Part shown: in pieces, positions 27,906 to 37,508 of the stretch | How the letters are laid out: each line of letters begins with the position of its first letter | Numbering within the stretch: position 1 is the first letter of the stretch | Assembly (NCBI GenBank): GCA_963676435.2 | Contig: CAXXOZ010000021.1 | Coordinates: 1 to 64,000 of the forward strand | Length of the DNA stretch: 64,000 nucleotides | Reading direction: 5' to 3' | DNA from: CAXXOZ01 sp963676435 | GTDB taxonomy: Bacteria > Bacillota > Clostridia > Lachnospirales > Lachnospiraceae | Made by a program: the position numbers and the translations under genes | The notes under the pieces: generated by a model | Databases searched by the model: none | What the model was told of the DNA's origin: nothing | Seen by the model: the letters and a program-made list of their open reading frames with translations, nothing else

Positions 27906-28750
27906 GTAGTTAATTCTCCTATGAAGATATTTTTAATCTGTTCAACTGATATGTCAGTTGTTGGGTTTTCATTGTTAACAACTACTGCAATACCGTCTTT
28001 TGCTATTACAACATTTGTTAATACTGCTGATTCAGCTTCTTTTAAATCACGTGATGCCATACCTAAATCACAAGTTCCATCGATTGCATTTTGCATACCT
28101 GTTGTTGAATCACTAACCTGTACTTCGATATCTGCATCTGGATTTAACGCCATGTAAGCTTCTGCTAAAACTTCCATTACAGGCCCTACTGATGATGATC
28201 CTGAAACAACAATTTTTCCTGAAAGACCACTTGCTGTATAGTTATCTGCACCTTCTACAGAAATGTAACCTTCTTCTTCAACGATAGCCTGTCCTTCAGC
28301 ACTTAAGATATAAGTCAAGAAATCATCTGCTATTTCGCTTAATGTTCCGCTATAACCAATGTTGAATGGTCTTGCTATTTCATATGTTCCATTTTTTACA
28401 TTTTCCGCTGTTGCTTCTACTCCACCAACTGTTAGAGCTTTAATTGTTGAGTCTAAAGAACCAAGTGAGATATAACCTATTGCATACATATCTGATGCTA
28501 CGTTTTGCATTACTACACCTGTTTTGTTTGCAATGATTGCTTCATCTGTTGTGTAGTCAACTTTGTTTCCATCAGCATCTTTTTCCTGAATTCCCACAAG
28601 TTCAATAAATGCTCCCCTTGTTCCTGATCCATCTTCCCTTGATATAACTGTAATATCAGTTCCATAAGTAAATCCATCTGAGCTTCCGCATCCTGCTAGT
28701 AATCCGATTGCACTAACAGCTGCTAAAAGTGTTACTAAAATCTTCTTCAT
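27893..28750 (-). CDS. pstS: Phosphate-binding lipoprotein PstS, circularly permuted order
   Basis: 285-residue extracellular phosphate receptor; lipobox LAGC (Cys21). The ligand-binding segments are both present but in swapped order. The second-lobe motif ITVISREDGSGTRGAF comes first (~32-47). The usual N-terminal motif IVVSGSSSVGPVMEVLAEAY (~187-206) and SDSTTGMQNAI come later. The protein ends at IFIGELTTWEE, which in ordinary PstS is the mid-protein junction. I recall similarly ordered relatives in Clostridia. ATG 28750 is chosen for AAAGGAG. First gene of pstSCAB-phoU-phoPR behind a PhoP box. Confidence 0.93.
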   Translation of the reverse strand: MKKILVTLLAAVSAIGLLAGCGSSDGFTYGTDITVISREDGSGTRGAFIELVGIQEKDADGNKVDYTTDEAIIANKTGVVMQNVASDMYAIGYISLGSLDSTIKALTVGGVEATAENVKNGTYEIARPFNIGYSGTLSEIADDFLTYILSAEGQAIVEEEGYISVEGADNYTASGLSGKIVVSGSSSVGPVMEVLAEAYMALNPDADIEVQVSDSTTGMQNAIDGTCDLGMASRDLKEAESAVLTNVVIAKDGIAVVVNNENPTTDISVEQIKNIFIGELTTWEE

Positions 28751-28843
28751 TTCAAAATCTCCTTTAATTAAGATATTTTCTTTTTTATTTTCTTTAACAA
28801 TAACAATAATATCCTTTAAAAGTAAAATCCACATCCCGAGTTT

Positions 28844-28860
28844 TGTAAAGTCTATGTAAA
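28844..28860 (-). promoter_or_regulatory. PhoP box upstream of pstS
   Basis: Minus strand TTTACA-TAGAC-TTTACA: two TT(A/C/T)ACA hexamers separated by 5 bases (11-base period), the Bacillus-type PhoP binding arrangement. It lies about 95 bases before the pstS start and between it and the end of the GGDEF gene. Confidence 0.7.
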
Positions 28861-28916
28861 GTATTACATTTTTTCCAAAAACCGTTTTGTGGATTGTTAT
28901 ATAGTATTCTCCCCCA

Positions 28917-30830
28917 TTATTCAGTTATTTTTTCTTTTATATCCCACGAGCATATATTCGAATGCTTCTTTTCTTCATACATTGATCTGTCCGCTATAGA
29001 TATATAATCTTCTATTTTACTGTCTTTATCTGGTATATTATTAAAGTACCCTATACTAGCGGAAATCTTATACTTTTTATTTTTTTTATGGGTATTTTCA
29101 TGCATTTCCCTTTTAATGTCATTAACTATTTTTTTTATTTTACCAGAATCACAACCACATAAAGCCGCTACAAATTCATCTCCTCCATACCTCATAATCA
29201 CTGCATTATCATCCAAATTCTTTCTTAGTATTTCCGATGTTGTTTTTAGAAAGTTATCACCTTCGTCGTGACCGTACATGTCATTAACCGATTTAAGATC
29301 ATCAAGATCAAGGAATAAAATACAAAAATTTTTCTCCATTGATTTACACTCATTTAGAATTTTTTCTGAATATTTATTAAATCCCATTCTATTGTAAAGA
29401 CCTGTAAGCTGATCAATTAAATAAGTTTCATTTAATTTTTCAACCATCGCATCCATCACTCTTTGTCTACAAACACTTTCAAGAGCAATCCCAAGATTCA
29501 TTATCCAACCTGGAAATATTGCACTTTCGATGGCAAATAAATAATCACACATTACAATATATCCAAACATCTTACCTTGATAATTAATAGGAAAATATAT
29601 ATTTGCCTTTCCTTTATTTTGATAAGCTTTTTCTTTTTCTTCCTGATCTTCTATATCTTTTCCATCATGATATGCAATTAAAACTGTTGATTTTTTTATT
29701 TCTCGCTCTTTTATACTTTTATTTTTCAAACATTTAATTTTATTTATGTCAGTGTTTATCTCATTGTTATCCCAATCATCATAAAGGCATAAATAAAGTT
29801 CATTACACTCAAGCTCTTTTATATACTTTTTAAATATATTTGAAAAATCTTCCAGATTAGATATTGATGTAAAGTCCGAAGACATTCTATTAGTATCAGT
29901 ATTTATTCTTATGTTTTGAGCTTTTTCAATAAAGTGAGTCTTCTTAAATTCTTCATAAGAAACTCCCTTGTTTTCCCTGCATCCACAACTTTGAGTAAAT
30001 ATAGGTATTGAATCCACAACTATATCCTTATTTTTAAAATCATTCTTATCATTATACATTATATGAAAACAAGCAAGCTCACCTATTTCTTCATACGGAT
30101 ACTCTACTGTTGTAATTTTAGGCGAGTAATTTTTTGCATCATACATTCCATTAAAACCAGAAATAGCTATATCTTCTGGAATTCTTATATTATGTTTTGA
30201 CAAAAACTCACAAAGAGTTATAGCTAAAAGATCATCTCCACAAATAATAGCTTCTGGAAATTCTTCAAAAGTCGACATAAACTTTTCCATCGCTTTTTGA
30301 GAATCATTCCAACCTGACTCGCCTAAATATATCCTATCATTATTTACAAATATATCATTTTCAGTCAAAGCTTCTATATATCCTGAGTGCCTTTCTCTCG
30401 CTTCCTTGCTGTGCATATTTGAGCCAATATAGTTTATCTTTGTAAATCCATGTTGTTTAATAAAATGATTGACCATTCTTTTCATTGCTCTATGATTATC
30501 TATTCCAACACTACTTACTCCTTCAAATCTAGTAGCTATAAGAACTACTGGAAGCTTCTTTTCTTTAAATCCCTCTACTATATTATTTGAAAAGGAAGCA
30601 GGAAATAATGTGTTCGCAAAAAGAACCACTCCCTCATACTCCTCATATAGTGGTAATCTGTAGATACTATTTTCTGCTTTATTATGTAATGTGGTATTCT
30701 CTGGTGACGAGCTGCACGTGAAGATATCTAAGACAATGTTGTTTTTTACAGCATAACGTATCATACTTTCGACCACTCTTTTTTGAGGGTCAATCCTAAT
30801 ATTTGAAACTACTACTGCTATTTTTTTCAT
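28917..30830 (-). CDS. LacI-type sensor domain fused to GGDEF (diguanylate cyclase)
   Basis: 637-residue cytoplasmic protein without signal peptide or transmembrane segment. Residues 1-~290 are a LacI/GalR-like periplasmic-binding fold (MKKIAVVVSNIRIDPQKRVV, the VGIDNHRAMKRMVNHFI segment, ICGDDLLAITLCEFL, AISGFNG) lacking the DNA-binding headpiece. The middle (~290-460) is a GAF-like or unassigned region. The C-terminal GGDEF domain (~475-630) has DQLTGLYNRMGF and an intact RYGGDEF, so cyclic-di-GMP synthesis is expected. The RxxD inhibitory site is absent. Small-molecule control of c-di-GMP is inferred. Confidence 0.88.
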   Translation of the reverse strand: MKKIAVVVSNIRIDPQKRVVESMIRYAVKNNIVLDIFTCSSSPENTTLHNKAENSIYRLPLYEEYEGVVLFANTLFPASFSNNIVEGFKEKKLPVVLIATRFEGVSSVGIDNHRAMKRMVNHFIKQHGFTKINYIGSNMHSKEARERHSGYIEALTENDIFVNNDRIYLGESGWNDSQKAMEKFMSTFEEFPEAIICGDDLLAITLCEFLSKHNIRIPEDIAISGFNGMYDAKNYSPKITTVEYPYEEIGELACFHIMYNDKNDFKNKDIVVDSIPIFTQSCGCRENKGVSYEEFKKTHFIEKAQNIRINTDTNRMSSDFTSISNLEDFSNIFKKYIKELECNELYLCLYDDWDNNEINTDINKIKCLKNKSIKEREIKKSTVLIAYHDGKDIEDQEEKEKAYQNKGKANIYFPINYQGKMFGYIVMCDYLFAIESAIFPGWIMNLGIALESVCRQRVMDAMVEKLNETYLIDQLTGLYNRMGFNKYSEKILNECKSMEKNFCILFLDLDDLKSVNDMYGHDEGDNFLKTTSEILRKNLDDNAVIMRYGGDEFVAALCGCDSGKIKKIVNDIKREMHENTHKKNKKYKISASIGYFNNIPDKDSKIEDYISIADRSMYEEKKHSNICSWDIKEKITE

Positions 30831-30927
30831 TTCTTCCCCAAATTTTAAAACCCAGTTAAACTTACATCTTCTCCATAAATAATTACAGGCTAATTATATT
30901 ACAATAAGCTTTTAAATTCAAGAAAAA

Positions 30928-30963
30928 AATCACAAAAGCCCTTTTAAAAGAGCCTTTGTGATT
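30928..30963 (-). terminator. glnN terminator
   Basis: Stem AATCACAAAGGC / GCTTTTGTGATT (minus strand) followed by a T-run, 30 bases after the glnN stop. Confidence 0.85.
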
Positions 30964-30991
30964 CTATTTTTAAAATTATCAGATTTTTATA

Positions 30992-33103
30992 TTATACTTC
31001 GAAAATTAAGTCGCCGTATGATGGGAATGGCCATAATTCTTTATCAACAAGCATTTCCGCTTTGTCTGCTGGCTCTCTTAATTCCGTCATAGCTGGCATA
31101 ACTTCATCTCTATAGTATTCTGCCTGCTCTTTAGCGCTTTCAATTTCAGCACCTTTATCTGTAACTTCGATAAGTTTTTTAAGTGCATCTTTTGTAGCTC
31201 TTAAACATGCTGAAACTTCTGCAAGAAGTTCTTCCTGAACACTTACTTCTGTACCACCTGCAGCTTTAACACTGTTGATAGCTCCAGATAAGCTTAATGT
31301 ATCTTTAATTATAGCTGGAATGATTTGTTTACTTGCAACATCAATCATAGTTCTAGCTTCGATATTGATAGCTTTAGCATAATTTTCGTATTTAACTTCT
31401 GAACGTGATTCAAGTTCTTTTTCTGTATAAACACCGAATTTTTCAAATAGTTCGATTGCTTTTGGTGTTGTTAATGTACCAATTGCCTCAACCATAGACT
31501 TGATGTTTGGAAGTCCTCTCTTAGCTGCTTCTTCAACCCATTCATCTGAGTATCCGTTTCCATTGAATACAACTTTGTAGTGCTCTGTAGCGTATTCTTT
31601 GATTAAGTCATGAACTTCTTTATCAAAATCAGCTGCTTTTTCAAGTTTATCTGCGATTTCACAGAAAGCTTCTGCAACGATTGTATTTAAAACTACGTTT
31701 GGTTTTGAAATAGAATCTGATGAAGCAACCATTCTGAATTCGAATTTGTTTCCTGTAAATGCAAATGGTGATGTTCTATTTCTATCTGTAGCATCTTTAT
31801 TTAATTCTGGAATTGTGCTAACACCAACGCTAAGTTTTCCTTTTTGAATTGAACTGTTTGCTTTCCCTGTGCTGATAAGCTGTGTAATAACATCGTCAAG
31901 CTGTTCTCCAAGGAAAACTGAAATGATAGCTGGAGGAGCTTCGTTTGCTCCAAGTCTATGATCATTTCCTGGATTTGCTGCTGATTCTCTTAAAAGATCC
32001 GCATGTTTATCAATAGCTCTTAAAATCGCTACAAGAACAAGTAAGAACTGAATATTTTCATGAGGTGTTTTTCCTGGCTCTAATAAGTTCATTCCATCAT
32101 CAGTTGTAAGTGACCAGTTGTTATGTTTTCCTGATCCATTAACTCCTGCAAATGGTTTTTCATGAAGAAGACACATAAGATTATGTCTTCCTGCTACTTT
32201 TTTAAGTGTTTCCATAACGATTTGGTTGTGGTCTACAGCAATATTAGCCATTTCATAGATTGGAGCTATTTCATGCTGAGCTGGAGCAACTTCGTTATGC
32301 TGTGTTTTTGCAGGAACACCAAGTTTCCATAATTCTTCGTTAAGCTCTTTCATAAATAAAGCAACTTTTTCTCTGATGCTTCCGAAGTAATGATCTTCAA
32401 GTTCCTGACCTTTTGGAGGCATTGCTCCGAAAAGAGTACGTCCTGAGAAAATAAGATCTTTTCTCTTTAAGTATTTATCTCTGTCTACAAGGAAATATTC
32501 CTGCTCTGGTCCTACTGAAGCAGTAACCTTTTTAGCTGTAGTATTTCCAAATAATTTAACGATTCTTAAAGCTTGTTCGTTAATTGCCTGCATAGATCTA
32601 AGAAGAGGAGTCTTTTTGTCAAGAGCTTCTCCTGTATATGAACAGAATGCAGTAGGAATACAAAGAGTTGCTCCTGCTGTATCTTCACGGATAAATGCTG
32701 GGCTTGTAGCATCCCATGCTGTATAACCTCTAGCTTCAAATGTTGCTCTTAATCCACCTGATGGGAAAGAAGATGCATCTGGTTCCCCTTTAATTAATTC
32801 TTTTCCTGAGAATTCCATTAATAACTTTCCATCTGCTTTTGGGCTGATGAAAGAGTCATGTTTTTCTGCTGTTATTCCTGTCATTGGCTGGAACCAATGT
32901 GTATAGTGTGTTGCGCCTTTTTCTATAGCCCAATCTTTCATTGCTGTAGCTATAACATCTGCAACTAAAGGCTGTAAATCTGAACCTTCTTCAATTGTCT
33001 GCTTGTATTCTTTGTATACATCTTTTGGCAGACGCTCCCTCATAACTTCATCACTAAAAACATTGCAGCCGAAAATTTCTGTCAAATTGCTTTTTTCACT
33101 CAT
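30992..33103 (-). CDS. glnN: Glutamine synthetase type III
   Basis: 703-residue GSIII enzyme making glutamine from glutamate, ammonia and ATP. Family marks are HYTHWFQPMTGITAEKHDSF, SFPSGGLRATFEARGYTAWD, SVGPEQEYFLVD, HNEVAPAQHEIAPIYE and VNGSGKHNNWSL, in that order. The length is right for GSIII and far above GSI. ATG 33103 follows AAAGGA; a TTG at 33112 is less likely. The gene is monocistronic: its own promoter, a ~275-nt leader with a 34-codon ORF and an intrinsic terminator in front, and a terminator behind. Confidence 0.96.
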   Translation of the reverse strand: MSEKSNLTEIFGCNVFSDEVMRERLPKDVYKEYKQTIEEGSDLQPLVADVIATAMKDWAIEKGATHYTHWFQPMTGITAEKHDSFISPKADGKLLMEFSGKELIKGEPDASSFPSGGLRATFEARGYTAWDATSPAFIREDTAGATLCIPTAFCSYTGEALDKKTPLLRSMQAINEQALRIVKLFGNTTAKKVTASVGPEQEYFLVDRDKYLKRKDLIFSGRTLFGAMPPKGQELEDHYFGSIREKVALFMKELNEELWKLGVPAKTQHNEVAPAQHEIAPIYEMANIAVDHNQIVMETLKKVAGRHNLMCLLHEKPFAGVNGSGKHNNWSLTTDDGMNLLEPGKTPHENIQFLLVLVAILRAIDKHADLLRESAANPGNDHRLGANEAPPAIISVFLGEQLDDVITQLISTGKANSSIQKGKLSVGVSTIPELNKDATDRNRTSPFAFTGNKFEFRMVASSDSISKPNVVLNTIVAEAFCEIADKLEKAADFDKEVHDLIKEYATEHYKVVFNGNGYSDEWVEEAAKRGLPNIKSMVEAIGTLTTPKAIELFEKFGVYTEKELESRSEVKYENYAKAINIEARTMIDVASKQIIPAIIKDTLSLSGAINSVKAAGGTEVSVQEELLAEVSACLRATKDALKKLIEVTDKGAEIESAKEQAEYYRDEVMPAMTELREPADKAEMLVDKELWPFPSYGDLIFEV

Positions 33104-33162
33104 AATATTCAATCCTTTCTTTTATGTATATGGAAATTATTATATATTGCGGTTTATTTAAA

Positions 33163-33192
33163 AATGGCGCACCTTAATAAAGGAACGCCATT
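33163..33192 (-). terminator. Leader terminator (attenuator) in front of glnN
   Basis: Minus strand hairpin: AATGGCG pairs with CGCCATT, an inner CCTT/AAGG helix with loop TATT, then TTTTTAAAT. It lies about 60 bases before the glnN ATG and inside the glnN leader, so it would stop transcription before the gene unless prevented. It overlaps the stop codon of the leader ORF. Confidence 0.6.
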
Positions 33193-33278
33193 GTTCTAGT
33201 AATAATAAACTCCACTTTCATACTAAAATAACCCATTTCAATTAAAATTGCAAGTATTTTTTTTATAATAAGACTCAT
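33174..33278 (-). CDS. Candidate 34-residue leader peptide of glnN
   Basis: ATG 33278 has GAGGAG four bases upstream; the frame codes for MSLIIKKILAILIEMGYFSM and 14 more residues ending TRTMAFLY. The TAA stop is inside the loop side of the leader terminator hairpin. The peptide is hydrophobic and has no glutamine codons, so it is not a classical amino-acid-codon attenuator. Translation to its end would place a ribosome over the 5' arm of the hairpin and could block it. Whether it is translated is not shown. Confidence 0.45.
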   Translation of the reverse strand: MSLIIKKILAILIEMGYFSMKVEFIITRTMAFLY

Positions 33279-33385
33279 GCTTCTCCTCTGCTTTAGCAAG
33301 AAAAATAATGATTCTTTTCTCTTGACTTAATTAAATAAAATAGATTGCCTAGCATTTTATATAATTTATAAAATCACATAAAATT

Positions 33386-33413
33386 ATTATAGTACTTTAT
33401 AAACTTTTTTCAA
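33386..33413 (-). promoter_or_regulatory. glnN promoter
   Basis: Minus strand TTGAAA (33408-33413), 16-base spacer, TATAAT (33386-33391). The -35 overlaps the stop codon of the ABC exporter gene. Start of transcription expected near 33379, about 275 bases before glnN. Confidence 0.6.
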
Positions 33414-35290
33414 GCAGTTTTTTCAAATTGAGAATTATATAGACTCGCATAGAAGTCTCCTTTTTGTAAAAGCTCTTCGTGAGTGCCCTGCTCAACTATA
33501 TCTCCATTATCCATAACTATAATTAAATCTGCATTTTTTATTGTTGATAATCTATGAGCTATTATAAAACTTGTTCTTCCAGCCATTAAAGTATCCATTG
33601 CTTTTTGTATTTTCTCTTCCGTCCTTGTATCAACAGAACTAGTGGCTTCATCAAGAATTAGAATCCTTTGATTTGCCAATATAGCTCTTGCAATAGTAAT
33701 CAACTGTTTTTGACCCTGGGAAACATTATCTGCTTCTTCATTCAATTCCATATCGTACCCACCAGGCAATGTTTTTATAAAATGATCTGCATTTGCAGCT
33801 TTTGCAGCTTCATATACCTGCTCATCTGTAGCGTCCAAGTTTCCATAACGAATATTTTCCATTATACTGCCCTTAAATAACCATGTATCCTGCAATACCA
33901 TTCCAAAGGCTTTTCTAAGTTCACTTCTATCGAAGTCCTTTATGTTATGCCCGTCTATCTTTATTGAACCAGAATTAACATCATAAAACCTCATTAACAA
34001 TTTAACCATTGTGGTTTTACCTGCCCCTGTAGGACCTACTATTGCTATTTTTTGACCATCTTTTACACTGGCACTAAAATCATTTATAATTATTTTATCT
34101 TCATCATAACCAAAAGACACATTTTCAAATGATACATTTCCTGAAAGGTCACTGGCACTTACTGGAGCATGATTTTCGGCTATCTGATTCTCCTCTTCGC
34201 CTTCTAAGAACTCAAAAATTCTTTCTGCCGATGCCGCTAGGGACTGAAGCATATTCATAACCTGAGCCATCTGTCCAATTGGCATTGTAAACATTCTTAC
34301 ATACTGAATAAATGCCTGAATTTCCCCAACTGTTACAGCACCATTTATAGCGAGCACTCCACCTAACACAACCACACCAACATATCCTAAATTGCTTACA
34401 AAGTTCATAATAGGCATCATCATTCCAGAAATAAACTGTGATTTCCACGCAGATTTATATAATATTTCATTTGTTTCTTCAAATGTTTTTACAGACTCTT
34501 CTTCCCTATTAAATACTTTTACTACATTTTGTCCACCAAATGTTTCTTCCACCTGACCATTAACATGACCTAAGTACTCTTGTTGTTGAGCAAAATATTT
34601 TTGAGATTTCTTTATTGTGAAAGACATCATTACAGCTGATATCGGCAATATCAAAAGAGTAATTATTGTCATTAAAGGACTTATTGTCAACATCATTATT
34701 AATATACCAATAATAGTAGTAACTGATGTTATTAGAGTAGTTACACTCTGATTAAGGCTCTGCCCCATAACATCTACATCGTTTGTTATCCTTGATAATA
34801 CTTCACCATGTGTGCGTTTATCAAAGTATTTCATTGGCATTTTATTAATTTTTTCGGACATTTCTTTTCTTAATCTATAACAAACTCTCTGTGAAATTCC
34901 AGTCATAATAAATCCTTGTATAAAGGAAAATAATGCGCTCGTAACATATAATGCTAATGCGAATAAAAGTATTCTTCCTATAGCATCAAAATCTATACCA
35001 GTACCTCCAGTTAGTTTACTTGTTATTCCTGTGAAAATTTCTGTTGTAGCTTTACCAAGAATTCTTGGTCCAACTATGTTAAAGATCGTTCCACCTATGG
35101 CAAAAATAACCACAAATAAAACTCCAATTTTATAATTTCCTATATATTTAAAGAGTTTTTTAATAGCACCTTTAAAATCTTTCGGTTTTTCTACAGACAT
35201 TCCATGTCCTGCTCCCGGCCCTCCTCCAGGACCACCAAAGCCTCCTGGCCTTCTCATAGATTGTTTTTGATTTGTATTTTCATTACTCAT
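33410..35290 (-). CDS. ABC exporter subunit B (canonical ATP site half)
   Basis: 626-residue half-transporter: Gly/Pro/Met-rich N-terminal tail (~8-35), six transmembrane segments (~50-340) and an NBD (~380-626). Walker A GPTGAGKTTM, signature VSQGQKQL, Walker B RILILDEATSSVD with catalytic Glu, H-loop IIAHRLS. With the preceding subunit it forms a heterodimeric multidrug-type exporter (BmrCD/TM287-288 class). ATG 35290 follows AAGGAGG and overlaps the previous gene by 8 bases. Confidence 0.93.
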   Translation of the reverse strand: MSNENTNQKQSMRRPGGFGGPGGGPGAGHGMSVEKPKDFKGAIKKLFKYIGNYKIGVLFVVIFAIGGTIFNIVGPRILGKATTEIFTGITSKLTGGTGIDFDAIGRILLFALALYVTSALFSFIQGFIMTGISQRVCYRLRKEMSEKINKMPMKYFDKRTHGEVLSRITNDVDVMGQSLNQSVTTLITSVTTIIGILIMMLTISPLMTIITLLILPISAVMMSFTIKKSQKYFAQQQEYLGHVNGQVEETFGGQNVVKVFNREEESVKTFEETNEILYKSAWKSQFISGMMMPIMNFVSNLGYVGVVVLGGVLAINGAVTVGEIQAFIQYVRMFTMPIGQMAQVMNMLQSLAASAERIFEFLEGEEENQIAENHAPVSASDLSGNVSFENVSFGYDEDKIIINDFSASVKDGQKIAIVGPTGAGKTTMVKLLMRFYDVNSGSIKIDGHNIKDFDRSELRKAFGMVLQDTWLFKGSIMENIRYGNLDATDEQVYEAAKAANADHFIKTLPGGYDMELNEEADNVSQGQKQLITIARAILANQRILILDEATSSVDTRTEEKIQKAMDTLMAGRTSFIIAHRLSTIKNADLIIVMDNGDIVEQGTHEELLQKGDFYASLYNSQFEKTA

Positions 35291-37508
35291 GAGAAACCTC
35301 CTTTTCATCACCTAAAGAAGAAGCAATTTCTTCTGGCGATAACTGTGACTGTGCAATCTGTTTATAAACCTCACATGTTTTTAATAAATCTGAATGTTTT
35401 CCTTTTCCAACCATTTTCCCTTGGTCAAGAACAATAATCTGTTCGGCACTAATAATTGTACTAATACGTTGTGCTACAATTAAAACAGTACTTTCTCCAA
35501 CTACTTCTTTTAATTCTTTTCTCAAAGCAACATCTGTTTTATAATCCAAGGCAGAAAAACTATCATCAAATATAAATACTTCTGGATTTCTAGCTATAGC
35601 TCTAGCTATGGAAAGTCTTTGCTTTTGTCCTCCAGAAACATTAGTTCCACCCTGAGAAATTTCACTTTCATACTTATCTTCTTTTTCCTCTATGAAGTCT
35701 TCAGACATTGATATCTTCGCCGCCTTAATAACTTCATCTACAGATGCATCTTTGTTTCCAAATTTTATGTTAGACTCAATAGTTCCTGAAAATAAAATTC
35801 CTTTTTGTGGTACATATCCTAATTTTGACCTTAGATATTTTTGTGACATTTCTCTAATATCTAAACCATCTATTTCTATTGAACCATCTGTCACATCATA
35901 AAACCTTGGAATCAGGTTAATTAAAGTCGATTTACCACTTCCCGTGCTTCCTATAAAAGCTGTAGTTTCTCCTGGTTTTGCTTTAAAAGAAATATCAGAT
36001 ATAACATTTTCCTCGGCACTTGGATATCTAAATGAAACATTCTTAAACTCAATAAGTCCACTGTTTTCTTCGGTTTCCTTGTTTCCATTATCAGGAATAG
36101 ACAGCTTTGTTTTAAGTACTTCATCTATTCTTTTAGCTGAAACAGATGCTCTTGGTATAATAATTGAAATCATGGTCAGCATTAAAAATGCCATAATTAT
36201 TTGCATTGTATATGTCATAAATGCCATCATCTCTCCAACTTTGAGCGTCCCTGCATCTATTCCTCTCGATCCAAACCAAACGATCAAAACACTTACTCCA
36301 TTCATAATAAGCATCATTACCGGCATCATAAATGTCATTATTCTGTTTGTAAAAAGCTGAGTTTTCATCAATTTATGATTCGCATTATCAAATCTTTTTT
36401 CTTCATGTTTTTCTGTACTGAATGCTCTGATTACAGTTAGCCCTGTGAGTATCTCTCTTGCAACAAGATTTACCCTGTCTACTAATTTCTGCATTAATTT
36501 AAACTTAGGCATAGCAATCGAAAACAAAACCACAACCAAACACAAAACAGCAATCACTGCCACAAGTATTATCCAAGCCATTGATAATGTAGTATTAACA
36601 ACTTTGAAAATACCACCAATTCCTAATATAGGAGCAAATAATACTATTCTGAGCATCATAAACATTGCCATTTGAAGCTGCTGAATATCATTTGTATTTC
36701 TTGTTATCAATGATGCTGTAGAGAATTTGTCCATCTCTGTGTTAGAAAAAGAAATAACTTTATTAAACACTCCTTTTCTAATAGTCATACAACTTCCTGC
36801 TGCAATTCTTGCTGCAAAAAAGCCTGCTGCAATTGATACTACCATTGCTATCAAACAAAGAATAAACATTTTAAATGCCATTGACAACAAATAATCCGTT
36901 TGATAGTCTCCCATATCTATACCAACTGATTCATATTCAGCGCCAATATAAACTGCTGTTAGAGAACCTATCATCGTATCTGATAATTCCCCAAAACTAT
37001 CAAAAATATTATTTAACAATTCCAACCTAGTCTCACTGTCAGTTGTAGGTAAAAATATTTGAGTCATGGCCTGTTCTAATAATTCAACATCCATATCTTC
37101 AAATTCTCCATCCACATCTGACGAGTCCTCGGAGTTAAAACTACTCATAATTCCAAGTAGGGCAATTGGTTTTCTTACTAAAGATTCAAGATTTATAATA
37201 TCTTCTTCATCTGTTAAAGTCATCTCATAAACAGGCTCTCCATCAACGGTATCGTCTGTTTTTTCATATGAATTCACTATAAATTCCAAATCAGAATCAC
37301 TATAAAATCCTTCTATTGTAAGCAAGTCATTTTCCGAAATATAATTAGGTGCCTGCTCATCAATACCATTTTGGGATATACCTACATCAACAATATCTGA
37401 TGTATATTGTGGTAATGTCAAATCACAGTACGCCTGAATTACAAATAATATAATAATAAGCAAAATCGTTGCCCAGGATTTTTTCATGTATTTTGCAATT
37501 CTAAACAT
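35283..37508 (-). CDS. ABC exporter subunit A (degenerate ATP site half)
   Basis: 741-residue half-transporter. Between TM1 and TM2 there is an acidic extracellular insertion (~45-185), which makes the protein longer than usual. NBD at ~500-741: Walker A GSTGSGKSTL, signature VSGGQKQR, Walker B VFIFDDSFSALD. The catalytic Glu after Walker B is Asp, the mark of the non-hydrolytic site in heterodimeric exporters. Overlaps the MarR gene by 8 bases and subunit B by 8 bases, so the three genes form one coupled operon. Confidence 0.93.
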   Translation of the reverse strand: MFRIAKYMKKSWATILLIIILFVIQAYCDLTLPQYTSDIVDVGISQNGIDEQAPNYISENDLLTIEGFYSDSDLEFIVNSYEKTDDTVDGEPVYEMTLTDEEDIINLESLVRKPIALLGIMSSFNSEDSSDVDGEFEDMDVELLEQAMTQIFLPTTDSETRLELLNNIFDSFGELSDTMIGSLTAVYIGAEYESVGIDMGDYQTDYLLSMAFKMFILCLIAMVVSIAAGFFAARIAAGSCMTIRKGVFNKVISFSNTEMDKFSTASLITRNTNDIQQLQMAMFMMLRIVLFAPILGIGGIFKVVNTTLSMAWIILVAVIAVLCLVVVLFSIAMPKFKLMQKLVDRVNLVAREILTGLTVIRAFSTEKHEEKRFDNANHKLMKTQLFTNRIMTFMMPVMMLIMNGVSVLIVWFGSRGIDAGTLKVGEMMAFMTYTMQIIMAFLMLTMISIIIPRASVSAKRIDEVLKTKLSIPDNGNKETEENSGLIEFKNVSFRYPSAEENVISDISFKAKPGETTAFIGSTGSGKSTLINLIPRFYDVTDGSIEIDGLDIREMSQKYLRSKLGYVPQKGILFSGTIESNIKFGNKDASVDEVIKAAKISMSEDFIEEKEDKYESEISQGGTNVSGGQKQRLSIARAIARNPEVFIFDDSFSALDYKTDVALRKELKEVVGESTVLIVAQRISTIISAEQIIVLDQGKMVGKGKHSDLLKTCEVYKQIAQSQLSPEEIASSLGDEKEVSHE

